Shown here piece after piece: positions 25,578 through 33,756 of a stretch of 64,000 nt of DNA (within the stretch, counting starts at the first letter, position 1; every line of letters starts with the position of its first letter). This DNA is from Psychroflexus salarius (GTDB lineage Bacteria; Bacteroidota; Bacteroidia; Flavobacteriales; Flavobacteriaceae), in assembly GCF_900129035.1 (NCBI RefSeq), contig NZ_FQTW01000002.1, positions 124,001 to 188,000 on the forward strand, written 5' to 3'. The notes beneath the pieces are model-generated. The model was given only the letters and a program-made list of their open reading frames with translations. It had not been told where the DNA came from and did no database searches. The position numbers and the translations under genes are program-made.

Positions 25578-26381
25578 ATGAGAACCTTAAACTTAATATT
25601 TGCGTTTTTTATTTTTGGACTATTAAACAGTCAAACTGTTCAAGTTAATTATACATTAACAACCAACAAAAACAATCACCACTTATCAAAACGCGGTGAT
25701 TATCAATTAACGGCAAACAAAGAAAAAAGCCTTTTTGAGCCCTTAACAAATGACCCTAGAGATTTGTATAAAAAAGACCCAGATAATATCGAAACTATTT
25801 GGGTTAAGGATAATTTATACCACGTTAATCTTAGCCAAGGCGTCACTGATTTTAGTTTTAGAGACATATACTACACAGACAATAACTATCTTTTTTATAA
25901 TAAAATTTTGTTTAACGAAATTGCATTTATAAAAGAAGACTTAGGTTTATTTGAGTGGCAAATTATTGGTGATACTAAAACAATACTAGGCTATGAATGT
26001 AAAAAAGCGGTATCTCAATTTAGAGGACGACTTTACGAAGCTTATTTTACAACAGAATTAAATTTTAAAAGTGGTCCATGGAAGTTTCACGGATTGCCAG
26101 GCTTAATATTAAGCGTTAGGTCTGTTGATAATTATTTCAGCATAACTGCCACTTCTATTAAGATTAAAGAGAATACTGTAAACATTGACAATCCTTTTAA
26201 AAACAAAGATTATCTAAATATTAATCAGTATAAGAAAAATCTTAAAGCCAAATATTTAAAAATGCTACGAGCATTTAAAAGCAAACAACCAACCGACCCT
26301 GAAGGTGGTGGAAGCATTGAAGTTGAATTTAATGACGAAATTGAAGACTTAGGCCTTGAAACAATTAAATTTAGTTACTAG
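25578..26381 (+). CDS. GLPGLI family secreted protein
   Basis: 267 residues with a signal peptide (1-19, ending LLNSQ). The family hexapeptide GLPGLI is exact at residues 172-177 within GPWKFHGLPGLILSV, preceded by the usual TILGYECKKA and FRGRLYEAYF blocks. GLPGLI proteins are periplasmic or surface proteins of unknown role in Bacteroidota and are often encoded next to outer-membrane barrel proteins, as here. It overlaps the barrel gene by 26 bp, indicating tight coupling. Confidence 0.9.
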   Translation: MRTLNLIFAFFIFGLLNSQTVQVNYTLTTNKNNHHLSKRGDYQLTANKEKSLFEPLTNDPRDLYKKDPDNIETIWVKDNLYHVNLSQGVTDFSFRDIYYTDNNYLFYNKILFNEIAFIKEDLGLFEWQIIGDTKTILGYECKKAVSQFRGRLYEAYFTTELNFKSGPWKFHGLPGLILSVRSVDNYFSITATSIKIKENTVNIDNPFKNKDYLNINQYKKNLKAKYLKMLRAFKSKQPTDPEGGGSIEVEFNDEIEDLGLETIKFSY

Positions 26382-28974
26382 CATTTCAATTGTATTATTT
26401 TGTTACTTTTCTGGTCAAGCTCAGCTGATAAAAGGTAAGCTAATAACTTCTAAAGGACAAACTGTAAATTCAGGCTATGTAACTTTCAAAAACAAAACGC
26501 AAGACTCAAAGGTTTTAGAATACACTTTAATCAATAAGGCTTCATTTGCGTACCGCTTAAAAAAAAGCTATCAAGATTTAGTTATTCAAATCTACACCGA
26601 CAGTTACCAAACTCACACAGAAATCTTAAATCTTTCTAAGTCTAAGGAAGCGTATAATCTAGTTATTCAGCTCACAGAAAAATCAATTGAGAATTTAGAT
26701 GAAGTAATCATAAAGGGTTCTAATAAATTTAGTGTTAAAAAAGATACTGTCAGCTTTAATGTTTCGGCTTATAAAAGCACTGAAGACCGAAAGGTTGAGG
26801 ATATTTTAAAAAAATTACCAGGAATAAGTGTAGATTCAGAATCAGGTAAAATTAGTTATCGAGGAAGGTCTATTGAAACTGTCATGCTTGATGGCGACAA
26901 TTTATTTGATAAAAATTATACAATAGGAACTAAGAATATCAATGCTAAAATGATTGATAAAATTGAAGCGATTGAAAATTATAATGAAAATGAAATTTTA
27001 GGAAGTTTAACACGTTCTGAAAATGTTGCTTTAAACCTTAAATTAAAAAAAGGAAAAATAGATTTGTCAGGAAGTATTGAAGGTGCTTTAGGCACATTTA
27101 ATACGAGTAAAGTAGCTAGTGGAGTAAGTGGTACAAGTCTAGGTGTGGCCAAAAATTATAAGTACTTTTCAACTTTAACTTTTAACAATATTGGTATTGA
27201 CAACATGCCAAGAAACCTCAACGGAAATAAAAAAGCAAAAACCATTGTAGCTGAACGGTTTTCTAAAGCAAATTTAAACTCCGACTACACTAACATTAAT
27301 GAACAATTATTTAGCAGTTTAAACTCTATTTTTAAGTTAAATGATTATCTTGACTTAAAAGCTAAGGTTTATTATCTAAAAGACCAATTAAGTTCAAAGC
27401 AAAACATTACAACTAATTATAATATTAACGGAGATTCATTTACAACAACAGATCAAACTAACTTTCAAAAGAAACCAGACTTAATACATACAGCGTTTAA
27501 TTTAAAGTATCTAAAATCTCAAAAGTCAATTTTAGAATTTGATTTTGATTTTACAGGGAGTAAAACAAACAACTCTATTAATATCATTCAGAATAATAAT
27601 CTAAATTTTGATACTAACCTGAATACTAATTATAATTACTTATCACCAAAATTAACTTACACAAAAAAAATATCAAAAACTAAGGCATTGCTTATCTCAG
27701 GCAATTACAGCTATAGTGATGCGCCTCAAACCATTAGTTTTGATCCGCTTATTAGTTTTAATGATAAACGTATTGCATCTCAGTTTAGCGAATTTAGTCA
27801 ACAAAATCTCAACTTAAAAGGTCAATTAATTGCTAAATTTAACAATAATAACAACTATAATATTTCAGTTGGTTATGATTCTAGTATGCCTGAATACAAA
27901 TCATTTCAAACCAATAAAAACAATATACAAACAGGTTTTAATAACTCAAACTACAAAAAACAATCAACTTTTATTAGTAGTCGTTTTAAATTCAATTTTA
28001 AGTCTTTAAAAGTGAGTCCTGAACTGAAGCTAAGCCACATCAAACAAAATTTAATTAATGAAACACAGCAAATCGAATTAAATTCTAATGATTTAAGTAT
28101 ACAACCTAAAATTAGTTTTCGCTATAATTTCAAAAACTCATTTATAAACCTTAGATCTGCCTATGTTGAAAAAGCAATATTAGACGACTATCTTTTTTCG
28201 AATCAAGTTTTAGTTGATCAAAGAACCGCCATCAATAACTTGCCTTCAACTGAGTTACAAAAAACCAAATCTATAAACTTTATTTATTTTAAAAACGATT
28301 TATATAATAGCTTAGACTTAGGCATCTTTGGTAATTATCAAGTCACTAAAGGACGTTTTTTTACTAATTCTTCCATCTCTAAAAATTTTATTCAAACCAC
28401 CTATTTTTATTCGCCTCAAATCAATACAACATTAAATCTCGGGTTTAATTTTTCAAAATATATTGATGCTTTAGCAACAACAATTAAACTCAATTCATCT
28501 TATAATCTCACAGAATTTAACAACATCGTCAACGATTCTGATTTCAGATCAAACAAATCAATTTTTTTTGAGCAAAGTTTATTTTTTAAAACAGCATTTT
28601 TAGGTCGTCTTAATTTTGAAAATCAAACCACATGGCAAAAATCAATTACTAAAAGCGAGAATAGCATGCGGTTTAATAATGATAGATTCGAAAATAATCT
28701 TAAACTCATTTATAAACCTTTTAATGATTGGTTACTTATAAGTTCTTTTGAAGTATTTGTACCTGAAATTGATGATTCTAGTCAAAATTTTAATTTTTTT
28801 GATATTAATTTAAATTACAGGCCTGATAAAAACTGGTCTTTCTCACTGATGTTAAGAAACTTAACAAATCAAGACAGCTTTAAACAAATATCTACAACAG
28901 ATATTTCAACCAATGTGGTTACTAATAACCTATTGCCAAGACATTTTCTTTTACGTTTCACTTGGGATTTTTAG
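26356..28974 (+). CDS. Outer-membrane barrel protein, CarboxypepD_reg plus plug, TonB-receptor-like
   Basis: 872 residues: a signal peptide (1-23, ending SGQAQ), a CarboxypepD_reg-like N-domain (about 24-110), a plug-like region (about 120-230, DRKVEDILKKLPGISVD and SIETVMLDGDNLF), and a long Asn/Lys/Ser-rich barrel that ends HFLLRFTWDF with a terminal aromatic. It resembles the outer-membrane partner repeatedly found with GLPGLI proteins. No TonB box is evident to me, so active transport is not assured. It overlaps the GLPGLI gene and is the last gene of this island. Confidence 0.85.
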   Translation: MKQLNLVTSISIVLFCYFSGQAQLIKGKLITSKGQTVNSGYVTFKNKTQDSKVLEYTLINKASFAYRLKKSYQDLVIQIYTDSYQTHTEILNLSKSKEAYNLVIQLTEKSIENLDEVIIKGSNKFSVKKDTVSFNVSAYKSTEDRKVEDILKKLPGISVDSESGKISYRGRSIETVMLDGDNLFDKNYTIGTKNINAKMIDKIEAIENYNENEILGSLTRSENVALNLKLKKGKIDLSGSIEGALGTFNTSKVASGVSGTSLGVAKNYKYFSTLTFNNIGIDNMPRNLNGNKKAKTIVAERFSKANLNSDYTNINEQLFSSLNSIFKLNDYLDLKAKVYYLKDQLSSKQNITTNYNINGDSFTTTDQTNFQKKPDLIHTAFNLKYLKSQKSILEFDFDFTGSKTNNSINIIQNNNLNFDTNLNTNYNYLSPKLTYTKKISKTKALLISGNYSYSDAPQTISFDPLISFNDKRIASQFSEFSQQNLNLKGQLIAKFNNNNNYNISVGYDSSMPEYKSFQTNKNNIQTGFNNSNYKKQSTFISSRFKFNFKSLKVSPELKLSHIKQNLINETQQIELNSNDLSIQPKISFRYNFKNSFINLRSAYVEKAILDDYLFSNQVLVDQRTAINNLPSTELQKTKSINFIYFKNDLYNSLDLGIFGNYQVTKGRFFTNSSISKNFIQTTYFYSPQINTTLNLGFNFSKYIDALATTIKLNSSYNLTEFNNIVNDSDFRSNKSIFFEQSLFFKTAFLGRLNFENQTTWQKSITKSENSMRFNNDRFENNLKLIYKPFNDWLLISSFEVFVPEIDDSSQNFNFFDINLNYRPDKNWSFSLMLRNLTNQDSFKQISTTDISTNVVTNNLLPRHFLLRFTWDF

Positions 28975-29017
28975 AAATTCAGTAATTATTTATTACTTTT
29001 AAACCAACAAAAATCTC

Positions 29018-29842
29018 ATGCAACAATACCACGATTTAATACAACATGTGCTTGAAAATGGCGTCGATAAAGGCGATCGAACTGGCACTGGCACACGTAG
29101 TGTTTTTGGTTATCAAATGCGATTCAACTTAGCTGAAGGATTTCCCTTGGTAACCACTAAAAAAATTCATGTCAAATCGGTAATTCACGAATTATTATGG
29201 TTTTTAAAAGGTGACACTAATACCAAATATCTTCAAGAAAACGGTGTTCGCATTTGGAATGAATGGGCTAATGACCGAGGCGATTTAGGACCTGTTTACG
29301 GTCACCAATGGCGCAACTGGAACAGCGAAGAGATCGATCAAATTAAAGAGCTCATCAAAACCTTAAAAACCAATCCTAATAGCCGTCGGATGTTAGTTTC
29401 TGCTTGGAACCCAAGTGTTTTACCAGACACTAGCCAATCCTTTGCAGATAATGTCGCTCAAGGAAAGGCTGCGCTTCCACCTTGCCATGCCTTTTTCCAG
29501 TTTTATGTAGCTAATAATAAACTGTCTTGTCAGTTATACCAACGCAGTGCCGATATATTTTTAGGCGTACCCTTCAACATTGCATCGTATGCATTATTAA
29601 CCATGATGATTGCTCAGGTATGTGGTTTTGAGTATGGCGATTTCATTCATACTTTCGGCGATGCTCATATCTATAATAATCATTTTGAGCAAGTTAAACT
29701 TCAGTTGAGCCGAGATATTAAAGCTTTGCCAACCATGGAATTAAATCCTGAAGTTACTTCAATTTTTGATTTTACTTATGAAGATTTCAAATTGAACAAT
29801 TACAATCCACACCCATTAATTAAAGGTAAAGTTTCTGTATAA
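29018..29842 (+). CDS. thyA: Thymidylate synthase ThyA
   Basis: ThyA methylates dUMP to dTMP with methylene-THF, releasing [14 protein letters not shown] binds phosphate, C156 in [10 protein letters not shown] is the nucleophile, [20 protein letters not shown] is the diagnostic C-terminal signature. 274 residues, about ten more than E. coli because of a loop after the NPSVLPD segment. The DHFR gene starts on the last base of its stop codon, so dTMP synthesis and DHF recycling are coupled; folD for the cofactor lies elsewhere in the window. Confidence 0.98.
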   Translation: MQQYHDLIQHVLENGVDKGDRTGTGTRSVFGYQMRFNLAEGFPLVTTKKIHVKSVIHELLWFLKGDTNTKYLQENGVRIWNEWANDRGDLGPVYGHQWRNWNSEEIDQIKELIKTLKTNPNSRRMLVSAWNPSVLPDTSQSFADNVAQGKAALPPCHAFFQFYVANNKLSCQLYQRSADIFLGVPFNIASYALLTMMIAQVCGFEYGDFIHTFGDAHIYNNHFEQVKLQLSRDIKALPTMELNPEVTSIFDFTYEDFKLNNYNPHPLIKGKVSV

Positions 29843-30333
29843 TGATCAAATTAATTTCCATAGCCGCTATAGCCGATAATAATGCTATTGGCAAAAATAA
29901 CGACTTAGTTTGGCATCTTCCAGACGATTTTAAACGCTTTAAAGCTTTAACTTCTGGACATTATATCATTTTAGGGCGTAAGACCTTTGAGTCGTTCCCT
30001 AAGCCTTTGCCTCATCGAACTCATGTGATTATTACACGTCAAAACGATTATAAAGCAGAAAATCATTTAGTAGTCAACAGCTTAAATGAAGCCATTGCTG
30101 CCATTCCAAAAAATGAAGAAAAAGCCTTTATCATTGGTGGTGGCGAAATTTATAAACAGGCGATGAGCCGAGTTGATGAACTTGAAATTACGCATGTAAA
30201 TACTACAGTTGAAGGCGATGCCTTTTTTCCCGAAATTGATTTGAAATTATGGAAAGTAGCTAATGAAGAGTTTCACCCAAAAGATGAACGCCATCAATTT
30301 AGTTTCACTTATAAAACTTACTTGCGCCGCTAA
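29842..30333 (+). CDS. folA: Dihydrofolate reductase
   Basis: 163 residues. ISIAAIADNNAIGKNNDLVWHLPDDFKRF contains the substrate-binding Trp and the catalytic acid (D28), GRKTFESFPKPLPHR binds NADPH and VEGDAFFPEID is the usual C-terminal strand. It reduces the DHF released by ThyA, whose gene overlaps it by one base (TAATG). It is the usual target of trimethoprim; nothing unusual is seen in the active site. Confidence 0.97.
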   Translation: MIKLISIAAIADNNAIGKNNDLVWHLPDDFKRFKALTSGHYIILGRKTFESFPKPLPHRTHVIITRQNDYKAENHLVVNSLNEAIAAIPKNEEKAFIIGGGEIYKQAMSRVDELEITHVNTTVEGDAFFPEIDLKLWKVANEEFHPKDERHQFSFTYKTYLRR

Positions 30334-30335
30334 TT

Positions 30336-31181
30336 ATGCGCGAATTACTGCTAAAAATAACCCAAAAACATCAGCTTAAACTTAAAGAAATTAAGCTGTT
30401 AACTGGTGGCGATATTAATCAAGTGTTTAAATTAACTTGTCATGAGGGCTTGTTTGTTTTAAAATTAAATCAAGCTTTAAAATTCCCGAAAATGCTTCAA
30501 CTAGAAGCTAAGGCTTTAAGCGATATAGCAATATCAAATAGCTTTAAAATTCCTAACTGTGTGGCTGTTGGTGAGTACCACCAATTTCAATATTTAATTA
30601 TAGATTATATTTCAAACGCGCAACCAACAAATCAAGCTTGGTATCAATTTGGAGAACAACTAGCACAACTTCATCAAAAATCACAATCAAAATTTGGCTA
30701 TAACTATGATAATTACATCGGTGAATTAACACAGTACAATTCGGCTGAAAATACGGCTTTAGATTTTTACATTAATCAGCGTATAAAACCTCAACTTGAA
30801 CTAGCGCAGCAGAACAAGTTTCAACTCAAGAATACAGCTTTATTTTTAGACCGAGTTAAACACCTTGTCCCTGAGCACCAACCAAGCTTTATTCACGGTG
30901 ATTTGTGGTCTGGAAACTACCTTTATCATAAATCTGAAGGTTTTTATTTAATAGACCCAGCCGTATCCTTCAGTCTACCTGAATTTGATTTGGCAATGAT
31001 GCAATTATTTGGCGGATTTCCTTCATCAGTTTTTGAGGCCTACCGAAATTCTGTTGATGCATCAAAACTTCAACTGAAGCACTTAGACCTGTTCCAATTA
31101 TACTATTTATTGGTGCATTTAAATCTATTTGGTCAAAGTTATTTTTCAGCCTGTCAAAACATCATCAACAAATACACCTAA
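30336..31181 (+). CDS. Fructosamine/ketosamine-3-kinase family protein
   Basis: 281 residues with the small-kinase fold of fructosamine 3-kinases. The nucleotide-side lysine is in LFVLKLN, the catalytic loop reads HGDLWSGNYL and the metal-binding site IDPAVSF; FGYNYDNYIGEL is a further family block. Members phosphorylate ketosamines on glycated proteins or free sugar adducts, leading to deglycation. It is 2 bp from folA, and fabD follows after 82 bp with its own promoter. Confidence 0.88.
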   Translation: MRELLLKITQKHQLKLKEIKLLTGGDINQVFKLTCHEGLFVLKLNQALKFPKMLQLEAKALSDIAISNSFKIPNCVAVGEYHQFQYLIIDYISNAQPTNQAWYQFGEQLAQLHQKSQSKFGYNYDNYIGELTQYNSAENTALDFYINQRIKPQLELAQQNKFQLKNTALFLDRVKHLVPEHQPSFIHGDLWSGNYLYHKSEGFYLIDPAVSFSLPEFDLAMMQLFGGFPSSVFEAYRNSVDASKLQLKHLDLFQLYYLLVHLNLFGQSYFSACQNIINKYT

Positions 31182-31193
31182 AGCTATTAAAAA

Positions 31194-31224
31194 TTGCAGT
31201 ATATCGCTAAACTAATTACATTTG
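31194..31224 (+). promoter_or_regulatory. fabD promoter
   Basis: TTG (31194-31196), a 20-base spacer and TACATTTG (31217-31224) give a full match to the TTG-N17-23-TAnnTTTG promoter. Transcription would start near 31231, leaving a leader of about 33 bases. Confidence 0.65.
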
Positions 31225-31263
31225 CGATATAAAACAGTGGTTAATTCCACAAAAACATAACCT

Positions 31264-32157
31264 ATGAATGCATATGTATTTCCAGGACAAGGCGCCCAAT
31301 TTTCAGGAATGGGACTCGATTTATATGAAGCCTCACCAAAAGCTCAAGAATTATTTGAAAAAGCTAATAAACTATTAGGATTTGCTATTACAGATATTAT
31401 GTTTGAAGGCTCGGCTGAAGACCTTAAACAAACCAAAGTAACCCAACCCGCTATATTTTTACACTCGGTTATTTTAAGCCAGGTCTTAGGAGAAGAATTT
31501 AAGCCAGACCTAGTGGCTGGCCACTCCTTAGGCGAATTTTCAGCTTTAGTAGCCAATGGCACTTTAGCCTTTGAAGATGGACTTAAATTAGTGCATAAGC
31601 GTGCTTTAGCCATGCAAAAGGCTTGCGAAAATCAATCGTCTACCATGGCTGCTGTTTTAGGATTAGAAGACCAAATCGTTGAAGACGTGTGCCAAAGCAT
31701 AGATGGTGTTGTTGTACCAGCTAATTACAATTGTCCAGGGCAACTGGTTATTTCAGGCGCTACCGAAGCGGTTAAAAAAGCCTGTGAAACCTTAAAAGAA
31801 AAAGGTGCTAAACGTGCCATGATTCTTCCGGTTGGTGGCGCTTTTCATTCGCCTCTCATGGAGCCAGCACGTGAAGAATTGGCTCAAGCAATTAGCGAAA
31901 CCCACTTTAACCAACCTAACTGCCCGATTTATCAAAACGTAAGCACGACGGCCGTCACAGATCCTGAAGCTATTAAGCAAAACTTAATCGCTCAATTAAC
32001 GGCACCAGTAAAATGGACGCAAACTATGCAGCAAATGCTAGCTGATGGCATGACCTCTTACACCGAAGTTGGACCAGGCAAAGTCTTGCAAGGCTTACTA
32101 AAAAAAGTAGATCGCCGATTCCCAACTAACAGCGCAAGTTTACCTGAAAAAGAATAA
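31264..32157 (+). CDS. fabD: Malonyl-CoA:ACP transacylase FabD
   Basis: FabD moves malonyl from CoA to ACP for fatty acid synthesis. FPGQGAQFSGMG at the start, the nucleophile elbow GHSLGEFSAL with S88 and the catalytic H195 in GGAFHSPLM are all present; EVGPGKVLQGLL is the C-terminal signature. 297 residues is normal. It is a single-gene unit with its own promoter, followed by the structured extragenic element. Confidence 0.97.
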   Translation: MNAYVFPGQGAQFSGMGLDLYEASPKAQELFEKANKLLGFAITDIMFEGSAEDLKQTKVTQPAIFLHSVILSQVLGEEFKPDLVAGHSLGEFSALVANGTLAFEDGLKLVHKRALAMQKACENQSSTMAAVLGLEDQIVEDVCQSIDGVVVPANYNCPGQLVISGATEAVKKACETLKEKGAKRAMILPVGGAFHSPLMEPAREELAQAISETHFNQPNCPIYQNVSTTAVTDPEAIKQNLIAQLTAPVKWTQTMQQMLADGMTSYTEVGPGKVLQGLLKKVDRRFPTNSASLPEKE

Positions 32158-32160
32158 TTT

Positions 32161-32324
32161 TTTGGGTGTTCCGCCCGATTAAAACGGGCGTCGGGCTTTT
32201 ATTTCAAGTCCGCAAACTTCGCCTTAAAAAGCAAATAAACCGCCAAATCGCTTCTAAAGTCGCGTTTGGCGGTTTGCTTTTTATAAGCCAAGTTTTTACG
32301 GGCTTTACATGGCAATCCCTAACA
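32161..32324 (+). ncRNA. Structured extragenic element downstream of fabD
   Basis: The 272-bp gap after fabD holds no gene. It begins with a GC-rich box: GGGTGTTCC, hairpin CGCCCG (32172-32177) with CGGGCG (32185-32190), then TCGGGC. A long stem follows (32228-32280, about 16 bp with one 4-base bulge), then GGCAATCCCTAAC (32311-32323). From memory, related blocks (GTTCC, a GC hairpin, GTCGGGC, a variable stem, ATCCCTAAC) recur between genes in many Flavobacteriia genomes; I cannot verify that here. It could be a small RNA, a mobile repeat or only a terminator. Confidence 0.45.
32228..32283 (+). terminator. Terminator-like stem after fabD
   Basis: The 5' arm at 32228-32247 and 3' arm at 32265-32280 pair over 16 bp with a 4-base bulge; the core is ACCGCCAAA with TTTGGCGGT. 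A T-rich tail follows. It forms part of the larger element above. Confidence 0.65.
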
Positions 32325-32429
32325 CATAGCAAGATTAAACCTTAGCAAATCAGTTTGTTGCACTTCTATGTTATAAAACCTTTTTACTACTAAAAATCAT
32401 TTTAATTAATTCTAATAGCCTTTAATTAA

Positions 32430-33266
32430 TCAAGTTTTAGAGGTATAGTTGCCGCCTTGATAAACAATTCGTCGTGGAATAGGTGTTTCAATACCTTGTT
32501 CATCAAGGGCAGTTTTTACAGCTTCTAATTGTTCCCAATAGGTTGGCCAATAATACTCAGATTTTACCCAACTTCTTGCTGTTACTCTAATTTCAGATTC
32601 TCCAAGTTCTTCAAGCCATACATCAGGTTCAGGTTGTTTTTCAATTAATGGATGCTTTTTCATCGCTTCTAAAATAATAGGTCTAATAGCTTCAGTTTTA
32701 ATTTCAAAAGCAAATTTTAGGTCTAAGTCAACACGCCTTAAATTGTTCATTGACCGATTATCAACATCACTATTTGCAAGATTACCATTTGGCATAGTAA
32801 TAATTCTACCATCAAAAGTTCTGATACGCGTGTATAGAATATCAATTTTAATAACATAGCCTAGATTAGACTTAACCTTTATCAAATCACCTACCTTAAA
32901 AGGTTTAAAAACTAATATTAATACACCGCCAGCAAAATTAGATAAGCTACCTTGCAAAGCTAGGCCGATCGCGATACCTGCCGCTCCAAAAATTGCCAAA
33001 AAAGAAGTTGCTTTGATACCCAAAATAGAACCTACAATAACAAATAGAAGACCCCAAAGTATAAATGCAGATAGACTTTCTATGAAGGTTCTTAAAGATA
33101 GTTCTATTTGAGATTTAACCAGTATTCGCTTAAGTAAACGCCTGATAATTTTTATAATAAAAACACCTATAATAAAGGTAAGTAGTGCGTAAATTACAAG
33201 CGGTCCTATATCTTTAAAAAAGGATAACATAGTATTTTTAAAATCCAACCAAATTTCATAGTCCAT
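32430..33266 (-). CDS. MscS-type mechanosensitive channel
   Basis: 278 residues in the compact MscS layout: three hydrophobic helices (about 20-40, 62-82 and 86-115), the pore-lining third helix with FGAAGIAIGLALQGSLSNFA, the beta domain FKVGDLIKV, and a C-terminal cytoplasmic alpha/beta domain ending near ETPIPRRIVY. Such channels open under membrane tension and release osmolytes during hypoosmotic shock. It lies 15 bp after a small membrane-protein gene on the same strand. Confidence 0.93.
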   Translation of the reverse strand: MDYEIWLDFKNTMLSFFKDIGPLVIYALLTFIIGVFIIKIIRRLLKRILVKSQIELSLRTFIESLSAFILWGLLFVIVGSILGIKATSFLAIFGAAGIAIGLALQGSLSNFAGGVLILVFKPFKVGDLIKVKSNLGYVIKIDILYTRIRTFDGRIITMPNGNLANSDVDNRSMNNLRRVDLDLKFAFEIKTEAIRPIILEAMKKHPLIEKQPEPDVWLEELGESEIRVTARSWVKSEYYWPTYWEQLEAVKTALDEQGIETPIPRRIVYQGGNYTSKT

Positions 33267-33281
33267 AATTATAATATTAAA

Positions 33282-33746
33282 TCAGTTTAAACTAATAGCT
33301 TTTAAAATAGCAGCCTTAAGGGCTGCATTATCATTAGCTACAATTCTATATTGCATGGGACTACCCTTAAGTTGAAAGCTTAAAGCTTGACCAGGACGCG
33401 TACTAAAAAACATATGCCCACTAAAATCGTACTTCCAACCCATACCATAATACCATGGTAATTTTACTATACTAAAACGACCAGGATTTATATTTTTAAC
33501 GTCAAAAGTTTTCTTAAACAAGCCCTGACCAAATGCTACTTTTAAATAATGTTGACTAACAGAAATTTTAAGTTGGTAAAAATTTATGAGTATTAAAACC
33601 ATTATAACAATAGAAACAGTAAGGCCCAATTTAGCCGATTCACTTGTTGTTGCGATAAATAAGGCTAAAATCAAAAAAAACAAAATGATAGAAAACGGCA
33701 CAACTAACCACCAGACAATTTGTTTTTCTTGATAAATGTATTGCAT
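33282..33746 (-). CDS. Small membrane protein with PH-like domain, unknown function
   Basis: 154 residues. Two adjacent membrane helices at about 12-32 and 38-58 (WWLVVPFSIILFFLILALFI and GLTVSIVIMVLILI) precede a soluble part of about 95 residues whose beta strands (LKISVSQHYLKVAF, GWKYDFSGHMFF, YRIVANDNAALKAAI) suggest a bacterial PH-like fold. No catalytic motif is visible. It lies between the E1 gene and mscS, each within 16 bp. Confidence 0.65.
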   Translation of the reverse strand: MQYIYQEKQIVWWLVVPFSIILFFLILALFIATTSESAKLGLTVSIVIMVLILINFYQLKISVSQHYLKVAFGQGLFKKTFDVKNINPGRFSIVKLPWYYGMGWKYDFSGHMFFSTRPGQALSFQLKGSPMQYRIVANDNAALKAAILKAISLN

Positions 33747-33756
33747 CTTTAACTCA

